Below, one piece after another: positions 39,538-53,480 of a DNA stretch of 64,000 nucleotides (position 1 is its first letter; the number at the start of each line of letters is the position of its first letter). This DNA comes from Diprion similis. Taxonomy: Eukaryota > Arthropoda > Insecta > Hymenoptera > Diprionidae. Under the pieces are notes generated by a model. It saw only the letters and a list, made by a program, of their open reading frames with translations. It had not been told where the DNA came from and ran no database searches. The stretch lies in assembly GCF_021155765.1 (NCBI RefSeq), contig NC_060116.1:11470001-11534000 (forward strand). The letters run 5' to 3'. The position numbers and the translations under genes are program-made.

Positions 39538-42500
39538 GGGAGTGTGCTCGCGTTAAGGTCAAGGCTCAAGTTTTCTGCCCCTCATTGGGGTATTTTGGTG
39601 GAACCGTGAAGGCTCACCAAAAACACATTTGGGAGAGGTCAATATTGGTTTCAAGAAACCAATTAACTCGAGTCGAAGATGTTGTAGGTGCCAATTGGTT
39701 GATTGTAAAATTGTATCGGAGGAGTCACAATGGTAGTTACTAGCTTGGGATTCGACGTAAATATCGCTCGATTACGATTTTTGAGAGTATCGATTGGTTT
39801 TGAGCGGAAGTCTTCGATGCATACGTGCTGGCACCGGTTTTGTACATATAACGTAGCAGATGTACAAAGATGCATTTTGTTTTGGGAGTTCATACCGACA
39901 CACTCTCAATATAATGTTCGTTCATTGGTTGATTCGACTTTGTGCCCTTATTTGGGTTTGTACTTAGGCGTCATTCGCCTTTTTTATTGTTTAATTTCAG
40001 GCGTAGATTAGACGTCTTACGCACAGAGATTAAACGGTCTTCATCTTTGTATTTTTAACCATGTACGATGGTGATAAACTTTTTGGGCCTAATCCTTTTG
40101 ATATATTGTGTATGTCAATGAAATTTGTTTTACGGCCGTTTTAATTTATCAATTGACATTTGTATACTCTTTCTGCTTGGTTTGTTTTCTTACAAAGAGG
40201 CAGTAATTTCGAACCCATCGCGCGGGTTCCTTGTACATTATGTATATGTGTACATATAATTATTAAGAATTTTATAATTAATCGAATATTCATCATTACA
40301 TGTACAAATTTTCTTTATCATTTTTCCGTAAATTATTATTTCGTTACTGCACAAATCACTTTGCCTCACCAAATACGGGGAGGCTCTTCGGAAATGAAGG
40401 CGATTCATTTACGGATGTTGCGAAATTGCATTTTATATGTTCCGTTCGGTTTTCAGATAAGATATCCTGTTCAACAATTGTTTCGTCGTATGTAAAAAAT
40501 AGTAATGAATCGACCGAAATTCAATGGTAGAGCTTTTACTATAATTATTTTTTCTTTTCTTCAAACTTTTTTTTTACGTTTAATGCTAGACTTTAAGTGA
40601 GGGCTTTTCGGTTTTTCATTTTCCTGATGAAAAAATACGCCCGAAAAATAGGAACCACACACTCGCTATGTCTGAAGAATAAATAAATAAATAAATAATA
40701 AAATTAAAAAATTATAAAAAAAAAAATGAATCACCATTTGTCAGTGTTCAGGGATTTTTTTTCTAAAACGTGTACGTTAAAAAACCTTGACACCTGGCCC
40801 TTTTTGTATATATTTGTATAAACGGCAGATTGAAACGATTAGATTTTAAGCGCATGTCATTACTATCGTACTATTAGAAAAGTTATTACAAACTTAATGA
40901 AAAGAGAAATGCAACTGATTTGAAGTTTGTGCTTGCTTTTCAGTAATAAAAATGTGGTCGTATTGGTTCGATAGTAAAACGAAATAAAAATGGTAATATT
41001 GGATCGCATCATATAAGTAAAGCGTACCAATATTATGAACATTGTAGTAAATAGCTGGGTTAGAGAAACGTTCGTTAATCTCAGTGCTGTATTACATTCA
41101 TTTACGATTTGATGTTTTCTCTAACTCTCTATCGGTAGTTCCTATGCAATATTAGGGGTACCAGGTGGAAGGTAACAAATCGCAAATAGATCAGAGGTTT
41201 GACCTTCACACCTTTCCGAAATTGATTTTTAAATATCATATCTTTGACCTGGTATCTACATGTCTTAACACAGTGTAAAGCTGCAGTCCCAGGAAACATT
41301 GTCTTATTAAAGTTAATAATATTACGTCCTAATAATGGGCTTCTGAAGATGTTCTCCTTATGTATTGAATTAATTTATAATATCCAACGTATAAGTACAG
41401 AACTATATAATCGCAATATTTTCCTTTCTATACAAATTAACAATCCATTCTTTATCCTTTGATAAATGGAAACCAGAATTTTCAAATCAATATTGTGACG
41501 CCAGAAACTAGAGTCGAATATTGTACATTGACATAGAACCTACCTATATAATAATAACGCTGAAGAATAATAAGTAGTTTATTTGTATTAGCTGTAAAAC
41601 CTGACGTGATTGTATAATATTTAACTGACTCAATTTGCTAAGTATAAAAATATGGAGAGTTCTATATATTATCTTGATATAGTTTATTGATTATTTATTA
41701 CTTTTTGAAATTCAAATTTTCGAGTTCTTCTTTTATCGTAAACCAATTTTCTAATGTATATTGGTAGTAATTTCGATTCAATTTGATTCGAGACTGTGTG
41801 TTGGTACATCTTCTCAAGCCCGGTAAGGCTGTCGCCCTAATTTTTTATGATTCAGTTATTTTCTATAATTACGTATAATCACACAAAAACACGAAACCAA
41901 GCGTCAGATAGTAGTGTAGTGAATATACATTTTCTAGTGTACCATACTTTATGGTTCACGTAACACTGTACTGATTATCGTATGTATGAAAGAAGCATAA
42001 ACAAAATATATGTGTTGATGTGAATGACTGCCGCCTCTTTTATTTCCTATTCGGTTTCCAACAATTTCTACTCTTTCCATCCTTATTCATATTTTAACCG
42101 ATAAGAATACTCCATCAAGTAAGAACTTCGAAAGTTTTCCACCCACTGTTGTTGTTCGTTTTCTACGTATTTATAATTGAGCGGAATTTATACTCAATAC
42201 TTGGACTGTTGATGTAAGATTATCACGGATTAAAAATCGGCTAGTGATGATAAAGCTGAAGCTAGCAACCAAACTTTTTAAACTTTTTGGAAATAGAAAA
42301 ATACAGTTCAGTATAAAAATATCGAAGGTTCAGAGTATTTCTCAAGATTTTAATCTTCGGACTTATCACCTTATATTCGAATGAATATTAGAACGTTTGG
42401 CTGCTAATTCTGGCTGCTACGTTCAGTCTCATTTATTGATGATATCCCGATACATTACCGAATTTGATTTTCACCGTAAATGAGAAAAATTTACTAAAAA

Positions 42501-42664
42501 AAGAATGAAAATAACAAGTGGAAATAACAGTCCTTGGCAATCTTCGAAAATCATTTTTGATTCGAAATTCAAACGAAATGCTGCAAGAACTTGTATTATT
42601 TATTCTCTGTAATTGCCAAAACCTCATTTCAAATGGTCAAATTCGTTTCGTAAAGTAAAGTTTC
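39538..42664 (+). other. IRF2BP 3' UTR and intergenic sequence
   Basis: AT-rich, with no supported coding exon. The beginning is probably a long 3' UTR. AATAAA-type signals cluster at about 40678-40700, where AATA units repeat, with others near 40945 and 40985. The rest separates IRF2BP from the next plus-strand gene and may hold its promoter and 5' UTR exons. Confidence 0.5.
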
Positions 42665-45600
42665 ATGTTTTCATGTTACAGAAATGACTTCAGTGATACA
42701 AGGGAATCTGAAACACCTTTGGCATCGACAAATTGCTGCCGAACATCTAATCATACAGTAACAATGTCCAAATTACATAATTTCCACGCAGATGAAGAGG
42801 GCAGGAGAGGCACTCAAAAGCAGAAATACCCATTGGATGACTACTTGGTAATGATAACCATTATTTGGATCTAAAATTACATCCAACGAATCCCCGTAGA
42901 CTATTATTATTAGTTTGCTCTCATGTAATATTGGCCATAGACATATAGTGTATTGATTTACAGTTAATTGCGTCATCGCTGTTACGGTGTAGCTTAAAGG
43001 ATGTAGCTGATATGATGACACTGCAATTGTTGGTCAACGTTACACAGTTGTCGCTAGTTCACTGGTAATAAGATCTGATTCTCAATGCTATAATTACTGG
43101 TGGCAAGATTCGATTAAGATTTAAAGGTCTACTGTGATAAACAAAAAATACATTCGTTGCATATCATTGGGTCATCTGGGTTAATAATTACACCGGGTTT
43201 CTTTAATTTTGTTAATAGTTTGACGAGCGTCGTTTTCTTATAGCTTGATTTTTGCTTCAGAGCACATTCAAGTGCTGCTAGGTGAACATCCATCTACACA
43301 CAATCGTTATTTTATGCAGGAGGATATGCAGTTCGTTTACTTTTTTTTATAGATTAATGGAAATCTGCAGACATGCACACAGGCATCTATGCTAACACCA
43401 ATTAGTCCTGTATCGAGCCCGGAAACGGCAGATGTATTACAGAATGCAGAGAGGCTTGTAAAAAATGCACAGCAACAACTTATGGAAGTCAGTTTTGACT
43501 CAGCATTACATACCCTTGACGATAATCCTACAAGGTGAGCTTTTTGCAGCATTAGAAAAATAATATTACTGATAGTGAAGTTTGATTTGAAAGTTCATAA
43601 TTTCAATAATTTTTATATTCTATGCGAAATGAGAAAAGAATAATCAGGCATTCCTTTTCAGTTACATAGGACACCAGTGCTTAGATGAGAATTTATTGCA
43701 TATTTGTGAGATCGTTGAATCTAAGTTCCAAGAATCTAACAACCCAAGTAAAACGTACGGTGAGAAAGACTTGATGGCAAATGTACCTACTTCCAACAGA
43801 GAATTAAAATACGATAAATTTTCTGTAAAAGAATCTGATAGCATACTTAATAAGCCATTGGAAATATCAGGACAGAATTACGAATGCTCTGCAAACCAGT
43901 TAGCAGATGGGATATTTTTTCAAAACAAGAAGCCGTTTTTTCAAAAGGCACCCAATTGGTTCAAGATCGAGCGACCCCAACAAGTTACTGTTTTTCCAGT
44001 GTCTACAGCGTGCAGTCTGAAATCCAAAAGCAAAAGTTCGTGTGTGATTCAACAACGCTGTGCAACAACTAATACTCGAGTGGTCGAAATTAATAGTAGA
44101 GATCATCAAACCAGCAATATGCAAGTCCAAGAAGGACCCAGAGTGGATATTCGGGGTGGATTGACGATTCAAGCCATTGAAAATATTCACATATCGCCAC
44201 AGTCCTCATTGGTACCAATTTGTAATAACACAGCTTCATACTCCTTTCAGTATGAGGCATCATCAAAGTCAAGTTTCATCGATTCAAACAGAACTCGTGT
44301 AGATAATCATAGTACAACTAATTCAAATGCAAGGACTACGTATGATACTGGAAAAGAAAAGCATATGCGATTGACAAATTACAACTATGTCCAAAAACCA
44401 GTAAATCCGGAAAATGATGACAATGTTGACGTTACTTTTCCGCAGGATCAAAATAAATCTAGTTATTACGCGAATAAAGATACAACCGATACGCGGCAAA
44501 CTTTCATTACTGATACTACTAATGTTAATAATGAAAATGAAAATTCCAGCCAATCGAACTTGAGTAATGGCAAAAACAAAGTATGCCTTGACAGTGTACT
44601 TGTTGAAAATTATAAGCTGAAAAACTTACCGACTCATAGTGAAAGAGTAAATGAGCCGAAAACAACAAATGAGCTGGTATATGATTTGAAAGAAAACGAA
44701 ACTTTAAAAAAGTCTGTCAGTATAAATTTAACTCCAGTGACAACACCTTTCTATCAGCAAATTCCCATAATAGACTCAGAGTTGAAAAAGGATAATGAGC
44801 AAGAAGTGATAGAACCGCCGTATCCTTCCCAGGATCACCTTGAAATTTCTTCAGATTTGGAACTCACCCACGTACTTTCGGATAAAAATTATAAACAGCG
44901 TATGCGAATCTGTACTCAAGACTGTGAGACTGGTTCATGTTCAAGGAAATGCGAGAGCGATGTTGTACATAGAGAAAAACAAAAGTTTAAAGAGGCGTTA
45001 GAAACAATAGCCAACATACAGAAGATCAGATTTGATGTAAAAGATTCCGGTATTATTCCAGCAAAGTGCACACAGATATGCGAGCATAAAAACCGTTGTA
45101 TCGCAGATGAAAATGATCTTGAGCCAAGATCAATATTGGAAGCTGAAAACTTCAAAGCAGCATTGGAGAAGCTTTGCAACTTCAATCAGAATACTAATTC
45201 TAAAATGTCTACTGACTCTAAGATGTGTCAACAGGCGATTGATGATTTTGTTAATATGTTTTATAGCTCAAATAATCAGTCAAAGTTTGCACAGGATAGT
45301 TATAACCCTTCGAGTTCGAATTCTGAAAATAAGGATGAACCTTCAAAACAAAATGAACGTAATACCAATAATAAGGTAACTAAGAATATTAGAACTGAAG
45401 CAAACAATGAAGAGACTGTGACAGCTCCAAAAGGGGTGAAATCGATTCCTGAGCAAAAGCAGATAAAGAATCGTCAAGTATCAAATAAAAATAACAAACC
45501 CAAAACTGCAACAGCAATTGGAGATCCACCGACATCGAACATTAACACCAGTCGAACAAAAACGTTCAATAAAGCCGCCAAGTCTCCGGTACCCCAAAGT

Positions 45601-48600
45601 CAATTCTCAAAAGATAATAACTCTGAGCAGGAAAAAATCCGACTGAATTTGATTTCTAAACAACAAGAAGTTAGTCTGGAAAATTTAAATTTACCAGAAC
45701 CGTGTGTATCAGATGTGGACGCGATTTTGAATATTTACCAAGAATCTATGGCAGCCATTTGCCAAGGTACCGAAAAATTGTCACAACTAATATCACGTCA
45801 CATAATGAAAAATGCCCTATCTTCTTCTGATCAGATTTCATCTCCACCTGTTTTCGGTGACTTACATCAAGGGAGTTCTACCAAACCTACATCGAATTTA
45901 GTACCTTGTAGCTCAAAAAAAACGTCACCACCGTTGCATTCTGCTCAAGAAAAAGCTTCTGCAGATCAATTCCCCATCCGAATTGTGCCATGTTCTAATA
46001 AAACACGAACTACGAAAATAACCCAGCAAATAAACGGAAAGGATAATATCCCAGAACACGAAGATTCGCCCAGTTTTTCATCAAGGGATGATACAGAAAG
46101 TAGCAGCGAAAATAATTCAGTTTGTACCAATCAGAAGTTGGCAAGAAATGAATGTGAAACGGCGTGTAATAGAAGTTTTATGAATCAGCGAACTCTATCG
46201 GATGTCATTGAAGAAAGTAGTTGTGTAAATTTTGATGTTGTAAACGATACAAGTAATTCTCCAATAATAACAACAGCCCAAGCTCAAACTTCAGTGAATA
46301 ACAGACCGCAACTTGCACCAGCACAGCACAGCGTTGCAAAGAATGTACGAAAACCAGGTGGAACCCAATTTATGGATGTTCAATATTGTATAACTGAACC
46401 ATTCGAAGCACCAATATCCATTGGAATGACATTAGATAAGAAGAGCTCGCTCTCGCAGTCTGCCTTAAAAAGCCCATTTTCTGCATATTTCAATTTAGAA
46501 AGTGCCTGCGATAAAGATGCAAGGTTTCATCGCCACTCTAATTATGATATTCATAGCGATCAGACTTCGGACATTAATTTGTATAAGTGTCCAATATTAA
46601 TATCCGGATATAGCGACAACTTCAAGGTATCAGACAATCATCCAGATGACAAGTTGATGGTGGAAGGAGGTGTTGCATACAACAAACAAGTAGAGCTGCA
46701 AGTATTCAGCAAAATTCTTGATGCTATGAAAAATTCTTCGCATTTTATGAATCAGTTTGTCGTTTCAATTTTTAATGGATTGGAAATTCACTCTATTAAC
46801 GACATAGTGAGAAACTTGGAAGACGCTGCAGTGCATCCAAATATCATTGAGCAGCTTTTGATAATACTAAGAGAACGGGGCAGGGATGAATCTTCAATTG
46901 GGGATATACCAGACTTTTTACAGACCAGTGACAAAATGAATGATTTAAAAAATTCTATCGGCTCCAAAGGTGCTATGACAGCATCAAATATAGATACCGA
47001 TAGAAGAAATGATGATCCAGCTGCTCTGCATCATAGGCTTAGGCAGGTAAATAAGAGCTGGGATCCAGCAGAGCGAGAGACAAATTTGAAGTTAAACTTT
47101 AATGAATGTTATGCGGGTTCACGTGATAGTGCCAACAGCGATGTCGACAAAGCTGTTAAAGTTGAATTACAAAACCATCCAATGAACAACGAAAATACTA
47201 AAAACGATAGGTTGAAAACACCCAACTCAATTCTTGAAAACAAATCTTGCGCATCTGAATCATCATTAGGCATAATTTGCAATAGTTCAAGTCAGAAGAG
47301 ATCTTCTGAAATTGGAGTGGAATTAGACCACAATTACCAAGGAGTAAAAGTAAAATCGCTGGGCAAAGAGACTTGCTGTACTAATGAAATCACACCAAAG
47401 AGTAAACGTGATCCGCATGATATCATCGAAATCTCAACTTCTGTTAATACGGTTTCAAAAAAACATGACAGCGATAACGGCACTGAAAAGGATATTAGTT
47501 TCTTAATCCCATACGATAATGAATCGAATAGCAAGATTGAGAATCTATCCAATGTGGGAGATTTTACGAGTGTTACTTTGAAGAATGAATCAACAGAAAA
47601 AACTATGGGAATGCAAATAAAAAGAAACTGCCAAAATAGTTTATGCATCAATTCTCCGTCACAAGGAATGGAGACAGAAATGAATTCGAATGCAGCTACT
47701 GGACAGTCGTCAGCAGTGACTAACAAGACTAAAAAAACGTTGAAAATGTCTGATGATCCAATGACGGCTAGAACAAATTCAAGTGGAAATCGTCAAATAA
47801 ATGATGGAAATATGATGTGTAACTGTAAAAAATACGACAGTCATGAAGTTTCGGGAGCAGAGACGCATCATATGCTCAGTCAATCATTGATAAACCCAGT
47901 CAATAAAATAGCTGTTTCGCAAAATCATCCCCATTACAATCACGCTCACGCGGTGGATTTACTAGCAAGGACTGCTGATGATAATCCCAACTTGATAACT
48001 GTTACAAGTGCAGGAAGAAGCAATAAAAGGTAAGGGTATTACATGCTTTGTGGAATGAAGACTATATGTAAGCAAACGCCTCATGTCATTTTGAGAAATT
48101 ACTAACTTATCTGTTACAGGTCAAAACCATCAAATTTAGCTGTCACCTCAAAAAGCGTAAGTAAACATGGTTCGATTCATCTCTTGTATGATTGGATGTA
48201 AACGAATTATATTCAATGATGGGTGTGGAGAACATTTTAATTGATAGTCCTACATGTCCAATAAGTCTCGAATTTTTCTAGTTAAGATAAAATTACACAT
48301 TACTTATGAATTTATTGATATTTATTCACAGCATATGAAAAAAACGGTAGATTCAAGTAGAACAAGCAGCAAGAAATCGAATTCATTCAAAAAGAAAGTT
48401 AAAGGGGACAAAAAAGTATCCCGTGATACCAAGCAAAGTACAAGAAAGTGCACTGAAAAGACACAAAGTAGCGGCTCAGGAAAATCTGATTCAAAAAATG
48501 ATTGTGCCTTGTGTATACAACTTGTAGGAATGTGCAATTGCCTTGATTGTACAAATTGCGTGATAAATTGCACAAGATGTAAGGAAATAATGACGAAAAG

Positions 48601-51600
48601 GAAGAATAACGAGAAAGAAAAGCTTCCCAAAAGTACATTGTCCCCGCGTCATGACAATTGTTTTAAACTCCTGGGACAAAACGCTGATAAATTTACGTTC
48701 TCAACAGTACCAAATTCTGCTCTAACAGAATTAACTCCTGTGCCATTAGAATCAAGCAAGAAAGCAGATGTTAAAAATAGAGATTATTGTCAGGGAATAC
48801 GAAAAATGAACGAAAACCTGATTGACCAAAAAGATGTAATTTCGAAGATGCAACAATCAAAATTAAAGTCTAACTCTGCCATGTTGAATAGTGTCAATAA
48901 CAACAACGGGTCAATTAATCGCAAGATAACACCAATTAAAAAAATGTTACAAGATGCTGCTTCTACTGCAGGTACTTCAAAAGTGGAAGATAAAGTGCAG
49001 AACACAGAAAAGATCATACCACACGTCACCACATGCAAGAGTACCGAAACGTGCGACATGAAAAAATATGAAGGCCTCAATCCATTTAAAGGTGCAGAAC
49101 ATTTGTGTAGAGGAGAAACAATTGCTCAAGAACCGAGAGAGCATTTACCAAGGAAGTTAGATAAACATACAGAAATTGATAGAGTCAATGCAACAATAGA
49201 TAAGACAACAAGCACGATAGAAACTATGAAGCATCATTCGGCGACACAGGATTCAACAGAAAACTACAAAAGTACCAACTGTGAGAGTGCAGATAATATA
49301 AACTGTACAGTTATGACATCCACAGAAATAAAAGATTTTTCGACAAAGAAATCGCAAACTTCGAGGACATGTAACGATTCCCACAAACATGAAGCTATTC
49401 ACTCAAGAACTGATTCAGAAGTAGGAATAGTTTCAGTGCCTAAAGTAGCAAGTCAAAACATGTTCGACGATGCAACTATTATAGTGCTCCAACCATTAAA
49501 CGAATTGGATCATACATTTTTCATCGCAAAACCAAATTGTGTAGAGCAGAATATAATTAAAGAAAAATTAAACCAGAATTTTAACATTAGAAACACCAAC
49601 ATAACGGATCCAAACCATCTTTTAGTTTGCAATCTCAACCAGCAAGAAGAGCAGTCTCGAGAACAATTAATTCAATCAAACTGCAATATCACTCAACATG
49701 TGAATCGTGTCGACAAAAGTATTGGCAAAGATATTGAACTTACTAATACCAAAAGTGGTTCGAATCGTGTTAAACATCAAGATTGTCAAATTAATTACCC
49801 AGGTGATAACGGGGTGGGGAATTCAACTGGTAATAGACAATCAAGTGTAGCTTTTGCTCCAACATACGAAACGAGTTCCATGACTCGCTTCTATGAAAAA
49901 CCGAACAAATGCGAAGATTTATGCACAAATGATACAGATTGTCTTGAAATCTGTCCTCAGTCACCACCAAAATCATACGATTCAAGGTTTCGTTGCCAAC
50001 AGGATTGTCCAAACGAGGACATCTGTCGTAAAATTTGTTCACAGGAACCTCACCGTGAACAATCGTTGCAAACCAATTCAGTTAACATTAATGCCATATT
50101 GGAAAAATTTATAACAGGTCAGACGTTTTCCAATTATAAATATATTATAAGTATATTGACTTTATTTTAATTATTCAATGAGTCAGTTTCGAAAAAATGA
50201 TTATCACAATGCTACTGTATGATTTTGTATGACTATTTCGCTATGGCCTGGTTCAATAACTTGCTATATTCGAGTCAAGTCTTTATAATTATATTCTTTG
50301 TTCCCACGTGATTAGAAAATAACATACCAAATGTGAAACTGCCAATTGTTAAAACACTTCTTCAAGAATTGAAGAAAGTCAAGGATTGCTTGGGAGTGGA
50401 AACAAAGAAACTAGAAATAATACATGAAGATTCAGAGACGCATACTGATTTTGGCCAGGCTAAAAAAGAAAATGGAGGGAAAGAAGAAGAAGGAGCTAGT
50501 CCAAGTACGAATTATAATTATGAGACGAACCATAGCAGGATTTTCTGCAAGTTTTAGAACTATGTGATTGATCGATTATGGTTGTATAAAAAAGTAAGAG
50601 AGAGTATTTCTTACCAAAGTTTCTAAATATTTTCTAGGATATAGTAGAAATGACCCTCATCAAGAAAGTGTACAATACGAAGAATCGGACGAAAAGTTAC
50701 AGTACATAATTAAGAACAGAAAAAGCCTTAGTGTTCCAAATGTTGTACGAGATGTTGCTGACATGCATCCATCTACAAAATTAGAGCGTTTAAAAATAAG
50801 ACCGGCAGATCCCCTTGTCTCAGGAAATTCCAATAAATCAGAGTCAGATAGAAGATATTCAGTTTTCAATAAACAAAATGCTGCATCATCAATTGATTTG
50901 AATGATCCAAAAACGAAAGAATATTTAGCATCTCTGAAACATAGGCACCAAGGAGAAGAATCATCTTCAGATAGTTCAGCAGAGACACTGCAATCAACAG
51001 TAACGAACACTCCTCAAAAAATTCCGGCACCAGGGAAATCCAACGATAAGCATGCCTCTAAGTTGCACAACAGTAGACGAGGTATGGATGCAGATCCTGT
51101 TCGCTCAAAAGTATTGAATGAAAGGTCAGGCGAGCACGATGACAATTTGACCAAATCATTTGAAAGTTGTGATTTAGAGCCTGGTGAATTTTTACATGTG
51201 CGATCACCATTCGATGAACCTATGCAGTTTTGTATAGATTATAGAATAGTTGATACAGAAAATCCAAAACTATTGCCCAATCTACCGACGTGCAGCAACC
51301 CTGATGATAAAAATGGTTTTGCTACGAACGCAGATGATACAATTTCACCAACAACACAGCCGCAAACTGAATCTCTTGAAAACGAGTGCGAATCTGGTTT
51401 TAATGCTGCGAAAGTGCTTGATACAGTAATGCAAGATAAAGATGATGAAAATCAATTGATCGATAAGTCTGATAGCGTCTCTGCTGTTAGATCGAAGCTC
51501 TTCAAGCCTGCGGCTTATGGAATAGTGGACAAAATTATTGATAAAGATGAAAGTTTAACGTGTGAAATGGGTGAAGATTCAAAATTGACATGTCTATCTT

Positions 51601-52803
51601 CTCATGAATTTATGCAAAATAAGTCAAAACCTGAGAGCTCAATAAGTATGAGTACTGATGACAGGTTCACAGATAGAAATGTACCAAATTTCCCTGACAT
51701 GGAAAGCAATACAGTTAAGACATGCAGTTTATATCCAGTTACTGAAAATTGCGAGTGTTTGGTGACAAATAGATGCCTTAATTTGATGGAAGAAAAAAAT
51801 ATATGTGCACTTACTAGTGAGAATAAAAAAAAAGGACAAACGCGGAAACGGTCTGACTTTCAACTTTCCGATAGTGCTGAATGCAGCAATAGACCAGAGA
51901 TCATTGACCATTTTCTAGGCAAAACTAAGCTTGAAGACATGAAAATAAGATATACCAATGATGAATATGACGTAGTTCAATCTAGTAAGTGTGAACACTT
52001 CAGAGACGATTATGAGCAGCTATACTTAAAATCCAATTTCACATCACAAATTACCTCAGAATTGGAGAGCAATGACGTTGCAAAGAATCGGCGGATTTTA
52101 AGGAAGAAAGTACACGAGAAGAAAGATTTGGTCATTTATGATAAAACCACCAATAAACAATGGGTACTTTGACAATCTATTCAAACACCTATTCTATTAG
52201 ATTCTGATAGGATAGCAATTAATATTGTATTCAGTCCACACCTATTACCATCATTGCAATGATTGTCAACATAATTATCCTTGAAAAGGACTATTGTTCA
52301 AAGTCCTCAATATCATTTTGAAGTAAAGTTAAAAGATTCTTATTCACAATTACAGCATCAAGATTCATATGATACATATTCCGAAGGTGAAATCAATTGG
52401 CCAAGCTCGTGTTCGTATTCTTTGGGCGAGGTCAGAATTTCTACACCGAGTTGCACTACCGGCGGCAGAACTTTCAAAGACCCAGAAAGTTTAACGATAC
52501 TTGTGACCAAGAGCATTCTCGACTCAACGTACGTTACATGCAAGGTAATATTAGAAAATATAATCGATATGTTCCATATTTTTTCAAACCATCTATTTTG
52601 CTAGTATTCTGATATGGTGAATTTATTTCCATTCCTCTTGTAATGTTCTCTCAAACGTTGTAAGGGTTCATTGGCAACTGCAAATTTGTAAATACTACAA
52701 CTTTATATAGCGATAACCAGATATCTGTTTGTTTCAGTCACCAGGAGAAATCGTGACAGCAATCAAAGACGCAGATACAGATGTCTCCTCCAGTATATCA
52801 TAG
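42665..52803 (+). CDS. Unrecognised very large low-complexity protein with repeated cysteine motifs, ~2840 aa
   Basis: I do not recognise the family. Predicted exons are 42665-42847, 43353-43534, 43662-48029 (one 4.4 kb exon), 48120-48156, 48332-50117, 50316-50504, 50638-52163, 52356-52544 and 52738-52803. They join in phase to about 2841 residues, ending at TAG 52801-52803. The product is rich in Asn, Ser, Lys, Glu and Thr, with no signal peptide or membrane segment, so it is probably intracellular and mostly disordered. An eight-Cys cluster (Cys 1648, 1651, 1658, 1660, 1663, 1666, 1670, 1673) could bind metal. A short cysteine motif (C, three residues, C, four or five, C, three, C) appears near residues 539-552, 591-601, 2117-2131 and 2145-2159. 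The start is uncertain: ATG 42665 overlaps an acceptor-like CATGTTACAG, and ATG 42761 has a better context (ACAATG). The junctions at 50504/50638 and 52163/52356 use weak donors. Confidence 0.75.
42848..43352 (+). other. Intron between the first two exons of the large cysteine-motif gene
   Basis: A 505 bp AT-rich intron with donor GTAATG and acceptor TTTTTTATAG. Nothing else was seen in it. Confidence 0.7.
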
Positions 52804-53480
52804 ATCACAACGCAGGGCTAGACGAGCCATTAAAATAGATTGTAACGGTATGGCTTGAGACTGCACAAAGTAAAAATGAACTTTGTATTCATCTAATGAT
52901 GAAAATATGATACCTCAATAGTAAACCGTCGATAATTTGTGTAAGTCAAATGTTCAAAATTTAAGCTATAGATATAAATTATCAACACTGTATATACTTT
53001 TTATTCTTTGTCTGAATGTAGTTCGTACCATCTATTGTACGAGACAGTGTAATAAAATTATTTAACTTGAGCCTATCATTCTTTTCGGTTCATTAATTCA
53101 TTTATATTCCAGTCAGAGTTTTTGTTAAATTATCGACTGGTTCTAGACCTAAAAATATTGTACCTGTTTTTCAAAGTTATCAGTGTCTCCTATCGAGTTC
53201 AAAGTCCTCGACGATAAACACGCGTGAGTAAATGGCGGTTCTAATTACGGACATTTGACATCACCTAACCTAACCTGTTAGTTACTTACAAAGGCATGGC
53301 ACCACTTGTTAAACATTCCATGTGTTGTGGTTTGTGCTATCTTAGGATATCCAGTATCGTAAAATAAATGCGATAAACAAACCACACGACCCGGTAGGCG
53401 TGTAATAAAATGAGGTAAATTTACAAAGTCTGTAGCCAGATTGGAAGTATATTCGAAGTACATATACGTCGTGATTGAAA
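52804..53480. other. 3' end of the large gene and ITPK1 promoter region
   Basis: An AATAAA signal at about 53050-53055 probably ends the upstream transcript. A short CCTAACCTAACCT stretch lies at 53264-53276. The remainder should hold the ITPK1 promoter and 5' UTR. The spacing is only about 680 bp between coding ends. Confidence 0.55.
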
